A stretch of DNA of 5,209 nt, from the NCBI GenBank assembly GCA_021850745.1, contig JAJZKX010000159.1, forward strand, positions 1 through 5,209, read 5' to 3'. This stretch comes from Thermoplasmata archaeon (GTDB lineage: Archaea; Thermoplasmatota; Thermoplasmata; Thermoplasmatales; Thermoplasmataceae). Under the pieces are notes generated by a model. The model was not told the DNA's origin. It ran no database searches and saw only the letters and a program-made list of their open reading frames with translations. Positions 1 to 4,825 of the stretch are shown in pieces (positions within the stretch are counted from its first letter, which is position 1; every line of letters begins with the position of its first letter). The position numbers were made by a program, and so were the translations under genes.

Positions 1-134
1 ACATAATCTTTCACCGTTGGGCTCTCTTTATGTGTTCTTCTTGGCGTTTTAAGATAATTTAAGAATGAATCCTGCCTGAAATCATAGGCAGGATCTTTCA
101 GCCTTGTTTTTAATAAGTCAGAAAACTGTTCCAT
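1..134 (-). CDS. sufD: Probable SufD, N-terminal fragment (cut by window edge)
   Basis: This is an open frame of 44 codons that starts at ATG 134-132 and runs off the left edge with no stop. It begins MEQFSDLLKTRLKDPAYDF and continues with a segment of the form FRxxxFLNYLKTPRR. That segment recalls the amphipathic helix plus 'P.P' segment near the N-terminus of SufB/SufD proteins. Seen: the gene follows sufB by only 6 bp and is in the same frame, so sufB TGA is followed by two codons and then this ATG. A GGATGATCC stretch (145-137, minus strand), a near match to the archaeal anti-SD target, sits three bases before the ATG and supports this start. The overlapping ATGA at 144-141 opens a frame that stops after eight codons, so it is not the start. 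Inference: it is the SufD partner of the SufBCD complex, based mainly on operon position. Too little is visible to exclude a second SufB-like paralogue. Confidence 0.65.
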   Translation of the reverse strand, partial: MEQFSDLLKTRLKDPAYDFRQDSFLNYLKTPRRTHKESPTVKDY

Positions 135-136
135 GA

Positions 137-147
137 AGGATCATCCT
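137..147 (-). promoter_or_regulatory. Ribosome binding site of the third suf gene, overlapping the sufB stop
   Basis: On the minus strand the sequence AGGATGATCC ends three bases before ATG 134-132. It resembles the GGAGGTGATCC complement of the archaeal 16S 3' end, with an intact TGATCC core. The TGA inside it is the sufB stop codon (143-141), so a ribosome terminating on sufB would already sit on the next gene's binding site. This suggests translational coupling. Confidence 0.5.
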
Positions 148-1583
148 ACTGCTCCAAGTTTGTTCATTTCAAGCTTTACCAGCCTGTTCATTTCAATAGC
201 AAATTCCATCGGTATTTCCTTCATTACATCGTCAAGGAAGCCCAGAACTATCATTGAACTTGCCTCATCTTCAGAAAGTCCCCTTGATCTGAGGTAGGTT
301 AATTCTTCTGTGCCGATTTTTCCAACGCTTGCTTCGTGTGAGAATGTGGCTGTTGGTTCATATATTTCATCGTGCGGAAATGTCAGCGACTGGGAATCGT
401 CATTGATCAGGAGAGCATCGCACTGCACTTTGCTTCTTGAATCCACTGCTCCTTTGTTCATTCTCAGCAGTCCCCTGTAGATAGCCTTTCCATCCTCGAT
501 GCTTATGCTCTTTGCTATGATCTTTGATGTTGTGTGCGGTGCCATGTGTATTGCCTTTGCACCGGTATCCTTTATTGTTCCGGCGCCTGCCAGTGAAATG
601 TTGAGGTTTGATGTTGAAGCGTATGGGCCTCTCAGGTATGATGATGGATATATCATTGTGATTTTTGACCCGAGTGAACCGCCAACCCACTCCATCTTGG
701 CCCTTTCATCCACCCAGGCTCTCTTTGTCGGCATGTTGTAAACACTTTTTGACCAGTTCTGCACACTTGTATATCTTACATCTGAATCCCTTTGCGCATA
801 TATCTCCACTATGGCACTGTGAAGTGAGTCCTTGTCCCATCTTGGTGCCGTGCATCCCTCTATGTAATGCACTTTTGACCCCTCATCTCCAACTACTATT
901 GTGTGCTCAAACTGCCCTGTGCTTTCATTGTTCATCCTGAAATATGTCTGAAGAGGCATATCAATATGCACGCCCTTTGGCACATAGAGGAAAGAGCCTC
1001 CACTCCATACTGCACCATTCAGTGCTGCGAATTTGTTGTCCGTAAAAGGAACTGCCTTGCAGAAGTAATCTTTAACAAGATCCGGATGGTTCTTGACAGC
1101 TGAGTCAAGGTCCATAAAGACAACGCCCTTGTCTTCCCATACCTTTTTCAGTGAATGGTATACGCCTTCACTTTCGTACTGTGCAACGGAACCTGCAAGG
1201 TATTTCTGCTCCATCTCCGGTATTCCAAGTTTCTGGAAAGTGTCCTTTATCTGATCCGGGACGTCATCCCAGTTCTGGGATTTTCTCTCATCAGGCCTGT
1301 TGTAATATGTTGTGTTTTCCCAGTCAATGCCGGAAAGATCCGGACCCCATGTGGGCATAGGCTTTGACTGGAAGATTTCCAGCGCTTTCAGCCTCATTCT
1401 CCTCATCCAGTCAGGCTCTTTCTTAATCTCTGATATTTCCTCAACAACGGATTTGTTCAATCCTTTGCCGGTTGAGTATATTGGGTTGTATTTGTCATGA
1501 AATTCCCAATCGGATGATTTTGAATCCTTTAAACTTTCAACCAGCCTTTCTATTTCTTCTTCTTTTGATAATTCAACTTCCAT
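141..1583 (-). CDS. sufB: SufB, Fe-S cluster assembly scaffold protein
   Basis: SufB (480 aa; E. coli SufB is 495) is the scaffold on which nascent Fe-S clusters form in the cytosolic SufBC2D complex. The whole protein is typical. It has an N-terminal helical region (to about 110), a beta-helix core with VPKGVHIDMPLQTYFR at 201-216 and YIEGCTAP around C244, and a C-terminal helical domain with the family segment GLSEDEASSMIVLGF. C388 (in QCDALL) and the H416-E417 pair are spaced exactly as E. coli C405 and H433-E434, the residues implicated in cluster assembly. C244 appears to match E. coli C254. Only three cysteines are present (175, 244, 388); there is no N-terminal CxxC-type motif. The start is ATG 1583-1581, preceded by AAGGAGTGA at good spacing inside the end of sufC. 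It is co-transcribed with sufC (5 bp gap) and the downstream sufD-like gene. Confidence 0.97.
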   Translation of the reverse strand: MEVELSKEEEIERLVESLKDSKSSDWEFHDKYNPIYSTGKGLNKSVVEEISEIKKEPDWMRRMRLKALEIFQSKPMPTWGPDLSGIDWENTTYYNRPDERKSQNWDDVPDQIKDTFQKLGIPEMEQKYLAGSVAQYESEGVYHSLKKVWEDKGVVFMDLDSAVKNHPDLVKDYFCKAVPFTDNKFAALNGAVWSGGSFLYVPKGVHIDMPLQTYFRMNNESTGQFEHTIVVGDEGSKVHYIEGCTAPRWDKDSLHSAIVEIYAQRDSDVRYTSVQNWSKSVYNMPTKRAWVDERAKMEWVGGSLGSKITMIYPSSYLRGPYASTSNLNISLAGAGTIKDTGAKAIHMAPHTTSKIIAKSISIEDGKAIYRGLLRMNKGAVDSRSKVQCDALLINDDSQSLTFPHDEIYEPTATFSHEASVGKIGTEELTYLRSRGLSEDEASSMIVLGFLDDVMKEIPMEFAIEMNRLVKLEMNKLGAVG

Positions 1584-1588
1584 TTATC

Positions 1589-1597
1589 TCACTCCTT
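1589..1597 (-). promoter_or_regulatory. Ribosome binding site of sufB inside the end of sufC
   Basis: The minus-strand sequence AAGGAGTGA ends five bases before the sufB ATG. It matches the archaeal anti-SD target GGAGGTGA with one base missing. It encodes the last codons of sufC, and its TGA is the sufC stop, so translation of the two genes is probably coupled. This fits SufB and SufC being needed together. Confidence 0.65.
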
Positions 1598-2326
1598 TAT
1601 CCAGTCATAGCCTTCTTCTTCTATTTTCAGGGCAAGGCTCTTATCCCCATTTTTCACTATTTTTCCATTCATCAGTATGTGGACAAAATCAGGATCAATG
1701 TTCCTGAGAATCCTCTGGTAGTGCGTGATAATCAGAAATCCGACTTCACTGTTGTGGTATTTTATAATTTCCTCGGCTACAAGCCTGAGGGCGTCTACGT
1801 CAAGTCCGGAGTCTATCTCGTCAAGAACCACTATTTTTGGCTTAAGTATAGCCATCTGAAGAATTTCAAATCTCTTTCTTTCACCGCCTGAAAAACCGTC
1901 GTTAACTGACCTTGACATGAAAGATTCGTCCAGGCCAACGAACTTGAGATGTTCCTTTACCCTGTTAAAGAATTCAGTGACTGTAACCTTGTCTTCGGGA
2001 TGAAGCTGCTTATATGCTGTTCTCAGGAATGATGATATTTTTACTCCGGGGATTGAGATTGGGCTCTGGAATGCGAGGAATAATCCTGCCCTTGCCCTTT
2101 CTTCTGGTGTTTTCTCTGTAAGATTGTTGCCGTCGAGCATTATTGAGCCACCTTCAATTGCATAATTGGGATGGCCTATCAAAACATTGCCCAACGTGCT
2201 CTTGCCTGCTCCGTTTGGCCCCATAAGTGCATGAATTTCTCCACCTTTAACATCAAAATCAACTCCTTTCAGTATCTCCTTTCCTTCCACACTGGCTCGG
2301 AGATTAGTAATTTTCAGCTCGACCAT
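1589..2326 (-). CDS. sufC: SufC, ABC-type ATPase of the Suf Fe-S assembly complex
   Basis: SufC (245 aa; E. coli 248) is the cytosolic ABC ATPase whose ATP-driven dimerisation remodels SufB-SufD during cluster assembly. All nucleotide-binding motifs are visible: Walker A GPNGAGKST at 36-44, Q-loop Q87 in FLAFQSP, ABC signature FSGGERKR at 145-152, Walker B IVVLDEIDSGLD at 165-176, and H-loop H202 in LIITHYQR. The ERKRFEILQM stretch and the DEIDSGLDVDALR stretch are typical of SufC rather than of transporter ATPases. The frame stays open upstream as far as 2557, but that part lies antisense to the divergent regulator and has no family similarity. The chosen ATG gives the usual N-terminus MVELKITNLRASVEGKEIL and lies about 24 bp from a TATA box. 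No strong SD precedes it, so the mRNA is probably leaderless. It is the first gene of the suf operon. Confidence 0.97.
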   Translation of the reverse strand: MVELKITNLRASVEGKEILKGVDFDVKGGEIHALMGPNGAGKSTLGNVLIGHPNYAIEGGSIMLDGNNLTEKTPEERARAGLFLAFQSPISIPGVKISSFLRTAYKQLHPEDKVTVTEFFNRVKEHLKFVGLDESFMSRSVNDGFSGGERKRFEILQMAILKPKIVVLDEIDSGLDVDALRLVAEEIIKYHNSEVGFLIITHYQRILRNIDPDFVHILMNGKIVKNGDKSLALKIEEEGYDWIKE

Positions 2327-2345
2327 AATTCCAAATTGGTTTAAC

Positions 2346-2354
2346 ATATTTAAA
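2346..2354 (-). promoter_or_regulatory. Predicted TATA box of the sufCB(D) operon
   Basis: The minus-strand sequence TTTAAATAT is centred about 24 bp upstream of the A of the sufC ATG, the expected archaeal TBP-to-start-site spacing. It predicts transcription beginning at or within a few bases of the start codon (leaderless mRNA). The box overlaps the left arm of the inverted repeat at 2349-2372, so a protein bound there would compete with TBP/TFB. The position is seen; promoter activity is inferred. Confidence 0.6.
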
Positions 2355-2372
2355 CACTTTCTTATGTTTAAA
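2349..2372. promoter_or_regulatory. 8+8 bp inverted repeat, candidate operator of the SufR-like regulator
   Basis: TTTAAACA (2349-2356) and TGTTTAAA (2365-2372) are perfect inverted repeats separated by 8 bp, giving about one helical turn plus between arm centres (16 bp). The left arm covers the sufC TATA box, and the spacer lies over its BRE side. The right arm ends 10 bp before the regulator's own TATA box. A third half-site, GTTTAA (2339-2344), pairs with 2350-2355 around a 5 bp centre. A dimeric winged-helix protein is the expected ligand. The AT-rich composition means such repeats can arise by chance, but the placement between two divergent promoters is what an operator would show. Confidence 0.55.
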
Positions 2373-2382
2373 GTCAATAAAG

Positions 2383-2391
2383 TTAATATAA
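2383..2391 (+). promoter_or_regulatory. Predicted TATA box of the SufR-like regulator gene
   Basis: TTAATATAA is centred 25 bp upstream of ATG 2412, the canonical spacing for a leaderless archaeal transcript. This decides the start codon: the in-frame ATG at 2364 lies upstream of the box and inside the inverted repeat, so it would not be in the mRNA. The box faces away from the sufC TATA box, with about 37 bp between centres. Confidence 0.6.
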
Positions 2392-2411
2392 GTAGTTTCC
2401 TTATCTCATAT

Positions 2412-3083
2412 ATGGATAATGAACTGGCAGTGAGTCCTCTCCTTGGGAGAGTTAAAACAACCATACTGACCATTCTTGAGGATGGGGAAAGGAGCATGGC
2501 TTTCCTTGCTGAAAACCTGGACATGAATAAAACTGCGGTAAAGGAGCATATGGACACACTCGAAAAAATGGGCTATGTTAAGCCATTTTTTAAGAAAGAA
2601 GGCACTGGAAGGCCTTCCAAGTATTATGAAATAAGCCAGTCTGGAATGGAGTTGTTCCCAAAGAAATATTCGGAGCTCATGGCAACATTCCTGGATGAAT
2701 TCAGGAATGAATTCGGAGAAATGAAACTGAATATGCTGCTTGGGCAGGTTGCCGACAGGTTGATGGAAAAGGCAGGATTCAAGGAAAAAGATGGCATAAT
2801 GGAAGGCAGGGAAATGAAGATACAGAGGCTCCAGAGCTTTGTAAATGCCCTGAATAAGCTAGGCTATTACGCAAAAATGGAAGTCAGCGGTGAAACTGTC
2901 AGGATCATAAGGCACAACTGCATTTTTTATGAAATGGCAAAGAATAATGGCAAAGTGATCTGCGATGTGCTTGGCAAAGATATTATCCAGAGGTCCGGGG
3001 AAAACAACTTCACGCTTGTCGAGAAATTTTCAGATGGCGGAAATAAGTGTGTTGTTGAAGTAGATCTGAATCAGATCAACTGA
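2412..3083 (+). CDS. SufR-like winged-helix transcriptional regulator with putative Fe-S cluster cysteines
   Basis: This predicted DNA-binding regulator (223 aa) is divergent from sufCB. Residues about 12-75 form a winged helix: recognition helix near 38-53 (MNKTAVKEHMDTLEKMG), then a wing containing GTGRPSKYYEIS. The following MELFPKKYSELM matches the COG2345/SufR family pattern 'GRELFPRRYAEL'. Residues about 80-125 look helical and suit dimerisation. The C-terminal part holds the protein's only cysteines, C170 (in HNCIFYE), C184 (KVICDVLG) and C213 (NKCVVEV). Cyanobacterial and actinobacterial SufR bind an Fe-S cluster through three cysteines with nearly the same spacing (one residue shorter in each interval, as I recall). 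Inference: it senses Fe-S cluster supply and represses sufCBD from the repeat at 2349-2372. The start at 2412 is set by the TATA box; the longer start at 2364 is rejected. Its 3' end overlaps the convergent dehydrogenase gene by 13 bp. Confidence 0.85.
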   Translation: MDNELAVSPLLGRVKTTILTILEDGERSMAFLAENLDMNKTAVKEHMDTLEKMGYVKPFFKKEGTGRPSKYYEISQSGMELFPKKYSELMATFLDEFRNEFGEMKLNMLLGQVADRLMEKAGFKEKDGIMEGREMKIQRLQSFVNALNKLGYYAKMEVSGETVRIIRHNCIFYEMAKNNGKVICDVLGKDIIQRSGENNFTLVEKFSDGGNKCVVEVDLNQIN

Positions 3084-4018
3084 CATTTGAAATTTTTTAT
3101 CATATCTGACACTGTATCCCGGAGATTGAATTCCGGCTTAAAATTCCAGTCGTTGACTGCATCCTGAATATCTATTGAATATGGCCAGGAGTCCGCTATT
3201 TTCTGCCTGAAATCCGGTTTGTATGTTACAGTGAAATCCGGGTTGAATTCCTTTAACATTTCCTCCAGTTCCCCAGGTGAGAAACTGAATCCCATAACGT
3301 TATATGAAGTCCTTATCTGGATAGCTTCCTCAGGGGAAGTCATCAGGCGAAGTGTTGCCTGCATTGCATCCGGCATGTACAGCATCGGCAATTTCGTGTT
3401 CCTTTCGAGATAGCATTCATAGGAATTCCCACTGGCTGCTTCCCTGATCATGCTCACTGCATAATCTGTAGTCCCGGCCGTTGGCGCCACCTTATAGCTC
3501 AAAAGTCCGGGATACCTTAAACTTCTCACATCAAGGCCATATTTGTTATGGTAATATTGAAAAAGCATTTCTGACGTAAATTTTGTTATGCCATACATTG
3601 TCGTGGGAATTGAATTGTGCCTTATTGGAGCGTTTGCCTTATCCACTTCAGGCCCGTAAACCCCTATAGTGGATGGAATGAAGACTTTTTTAACGTCCTC
3701 CGTGACGCAGGCATTCAGTATGTTTATTGTGCCTGTAAGGTTCACGTTGTATGCCATATATGGATCCTGTTCACCCTTCGCAGACAGGATAGACGCAAGG
3801 TGGTATACCTCATGAATGTTCTTTTCATCCAGTATATTTTCAACGGATTCCATATTCCTGACATCAAGAACCTCATAACTCACTTTGCTATTCGGTTTTA
3901 ATGTTGATTCCTCGCGGATGTCTGTTGCATATATTTTTCCAACAAAACTTGCTGATAGATAATCTATAAGTTCTGAGCCAACCTGGCCCAGGGAGCCGGT
4001 AATTAGAATATTGGTCAT
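3071..4018 (-). CDS. tdh: L-threonine 3-dehydrogenase, extended SDR (epimerase-like) type
   Basis: This cytosolic enzyme (315 aa) oxidises L-threonine to 2-amino-3-ketobutyrate with NAD+, the first step of threonine breakdown to glycine and acetyl-CoA. It belongs to the UDP-galactose-epimerase-like SDR group known from Thermoplasma volcanium and Flavobacterium, not the zinc MDR type. Seen: Rossmann motif TGSLGQVG at 7-14; acidic D33 after the second strand, favouring NAD over NADP; HLASILSAKGEQDP at 73-86; catalytic S116 (PSTIGVYG) and Y142-x3-K146 (MYGITK). Also seen are RYPGLLSY and the substrate-side stretch APTAGTTDYAVSM typical of this enzyme. The length equals the family's usual size. 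The TTG two codons upstream (4024) is less likely than ATG 4018. A TATA box about 30 bp upstream implies a leaderless or very short-leader mRNA. The 3' end overlaps the regulator gene. A different sugar-nucleotide epimerase is possible but unlikely. Confidence 0.92.
   Translation of the reverse strand: MTNILITGSLGQVGSELIDYLSASFVGKIYATDIREESTLKPNSKVSYEVLDVRNMESVENILDEKNIHEVYHLASILSAKGEQDPYMAYNVNLTGTINILNACVTEDVKKVFIPSTIGVYGPEVDKANAPIRHNSIPTTMYGITKFTSEMLFQYYHNKYGLDVRSLRYPGLLSYKVAPTAGTTDYAVSMIREAASGNSYECYLERNTKLPMLYMPDAMQATLRLMTSPEEAIQIRTSYNVMGFSFSPGELEEMLKEFNPDFTVTYKPDFRQKIADSWPYSIDIQDAVNDWNFKPEFNLRDTVSDMIKNFKCQLI
3093..3098 (+). terminator. Oligo-T terminator of the regulator gene, inside the convergent gene
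   Basis: A run of six T lies 9 bp after the regulator's TGA on the plus strand. Archaeal RNA polymerase commonly stops at such U-runs without a hairpin, and no clear stem is seen here. The run sits within the last codons of the threonine dehydrogenase gene, where it encodes Lys-Asn on the other strand. Confidence 0.4.
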
Positions 4019-4030
4019 GATCAACGTATA

Positions 4031-4044
4031 GGTTAAAGGTTAAA
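4031..4044. repeat. Tandem heptamer GGTTAAA x2 between tdh TATA box and start codon
   Basis: Two exact, adjacent copies of GGTTAAA (minus strand TTTAACC) lie just downstream of the predicted tdh TATA box and end about 13 bp from the ATG. This is where an archaeal repressor would block transcription initiation. It may equally be chance in AT-rich DNA. Confidence 0.35.
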
Positions 4045-4052
4045 AAATATAA
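4045..4052 (-). promoter_or_regulatory. Predicted TATA box of tdh
   Basis: The minus-strand sequence TTATATTT is centred 30 bp upstream of ATG 4018. This predicts a transcription start within about five bases of the start codon. No Shine-Dalgarno sequence is seen in the short gap, in keeping with a leaderless or nearly leaderless mRNA. Confidence 0.5.
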
Positions 4053-4105
4053 TCTCGGCGGCTTTTGTTTTTATATCAGCACGAAAACCTTTATGATTGG
4101 ATGAT

Positions 4106-4137
4106 AAAAAATCAATAAATTAAATGCCACATAAAAA
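4106..4137 (-). terminator. Oligo-T terminator region after the membrane protein gene
   Basis: Read on the minus strand, a T5 run (4137-4133) comes 6 bp after the TAA stop and a T6 run (4111-4106) some 20 bp further on. Paired U-runs without an obvious hairpin are typical of archaeal termination. They separate this gene from tdh, which has its own TATA box. Confidence 0.4.
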
Positions 4138-4143
4138 GAGCTT

Positions 4144-4641
4144 TTACCTTAGCCTGGACCTTCTCACATATACTCTTTGGATGACTCCGCCCAGGACAAG
4201 GCTTGCCATAAACACTCCAAACACAAGAACATCAAAAAGAATGGTATTGGTGATTATTCCCAGGTATCCTAACAGGTATATGACTCCATATCCACCCATC
4301 AATATTATCAACCCAATAAAGCGGATGTAAATAGGAATGGAGACTCTTTGGGGCATGTTCGGATTGCTGATCCCCTGTGGCCCGCCCGTATTGCCGAGAA
4401 TATAAAAAAGCTGATTCTGGACACGCCTCTTCTCCCTGGATTCGGGGCACATTGGATCGGTGATGGCATCCTTCGCATCTTCAAGCAACTGGTTTGCCTT
4501 CTCTTTCTCTCCTTTCCTGTTATATAAGCTGGCAAGCTCAATTTCCATCTTTGCCAGGCTTGCGCAGTTCGATATGGGCATCATTTTCTCATATTCAACC
4601 TGCCCCTGAAGAGTTTGAATTTTTTCATCTATTGCTTCCAA
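4144..4641 (-). CDS. Uncharacterised small protein with helical N-domain and two membrane spans
   Basis: I do not recognise this protein (165 aa). Residues 1-80 are charged and helical, and LASLYNRKGEKEKANQLLEDA (about 37-57) looks like a single tetratricopeptide-like helix pair. Two cysteines (26, 64) are too far apart to suggest a metal site by themselves. A Gly/Pro/Asn-rich linker (about 83-98) leads to two hydrophobic spans, about 104-130 (YIRFIGLIILMGGYGVIYLL) and 133-155, and an Arg-rich tail (RRSRLR). By the positive-inside rule both ends should be cytoplasmic, with a tight outside turn. There is no signal peptide. The start is TTG 4641-4639: no ATG or GTG lies in frame between it and the upstream stop at 4671, and a perfect GGAGGT precedes it by 9 bases. 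It is a single gene with its own TATA box. A role as a membrane-anchored protein-interaction module is only a guess. Confidence 0.8.
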   Translation of the reverse strand: MEAIDEKIQTLQGQVEYEKMMPISNCASLAKMEIELASLYNRKGEKEKANQLLEDAKDAITDPMCPESREKRRVQNQLFYILGNTGGPQGISNPNMPQRVSIPIYIRFIGLIILMGGYGVIYLLGYLGIITNTILFDVLVFGVFMASLVLGGVIQRVYVRRSRLR

Positions 4642-4650
4642 TTTGTCAAT

Positions 4651-4656
4651 ACCTCC
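4651..4656 (-). promoter_or_regulatory. Perfect Shine-Dalgarno GGAGGT supporting a TTG start
   Basis: The minus-strand GGAGGT sits 9 bases before TTG 4641-4639, the only usable start in that frame upstream of Met20. It is the strongest ribosome binding site in the window and distinguishes this leadered mRNA from its seemingly leaderless neighbours. Confidence 0.7.
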
Positions 4657-4682
4657 TGAATAGAATTGTCATTTCCACTTTT

Positions 4683-4690
4683 CATTTATA
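4683..4690 (-). promoter_or_regulatory. Predicted TATA box of the membrane protein gene
   Basis: The minus-strand TATAAATG predicts a transcription start near 4660, giving a leader of about 19 bases that just includes the GGAGGT site at 4656-4651. The agreement between box, leader and SD supports both the promoter and the TTG start. Confidence 0.6.
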
Positions 4691-4791
4691 GTATTGCCTT
4701 TTGAAAACGGCACATTCAATTTTTTACCGGTTCTGGATTTCTGCCTGTTTTCTCCACTAAATATAGAATAAATGGCAAAGAGTTATTATTC

Positions 4792-4799
4792 TTTAAAAA
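4792..4799 (+). promoter_or_regulatory. Predicted TATA box of the Rqc2/NFACT gene
   Basis: TTTAAAAA is centred about 30 bp upstream of ATG 4826, predicting a start site within a few bases of the codon. It lies downstream of the alternative in-frame ATG at 4772, which argues for 4826. The match to the TATA consensus is only moderate, and TTTAAATTTTATA (4808-4820) is an AT-rich alternative that sits too close. Confidence 0.4.
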
Positions 4800-4825
4800 A
4801 ACTTCGTTTAAATTTTATAGGCAAT

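Noticed and set aside
499..1367. Several plus-strand open frames of 66-91 codons
   Set aside because: All lie opposite the conserved sufB coding sequence, overlap one another in different frames, and show no recognisable protein features.
1472..1891. Plus-strand open frame of 139 codons
   Set aside because: It lies antisense across the end of sufC and start of sufB, both well-conserved genes. Its hydrophobic, Phe-rich translation is the usual shadow of AT-rich coding DNA.
2331..2339. Palindrome-like CCAAATTGG between the sufC TATA box and ATG
   Set aside because: It has only 4 bp arms, and no second copy was noticed. It may be part of a larger operator but cannot be supported alone.
2364..2411. 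Longer start for the regulator, adding 16 residues
   Set aside because: The ATG lies inside the inverted repeat and upstream of the TATA box at 2383-2391, which has ideal spacing to ATG 2412.
2327..2557. N-terminal extension of about 77 residues on SufC
   Set aside because: It runs antisense through the regulator gene and its promoter, has no ABC-family similarity, and lies upstream of the sufC TATA box. The ATG at 2326 gives the normal SufC length.
4019..4024. TTG start two codons upstream for threonine dehydrogenase
   Set aside because: An ATG follows immediately and gives the normal N-terminus just before the Rossmann motif. No SD supports the TTG.
4806..4812. GTTTAAA near the NFACT start, identical to a candidate operator half-site
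   Set aside because: It is a single half-site with no inverted partner at the right spacing, and a 7-mer of this composition is expected by chance in AT-rich intergenic DNA.
4772..4825. Longer start for the NFACT gene, adding 18 residues
   Set aside because: It is in frame and open, but the extension does not resemble NFACT N-termini and no TATA box lies at the right distance. It cannot be wholly excluded.
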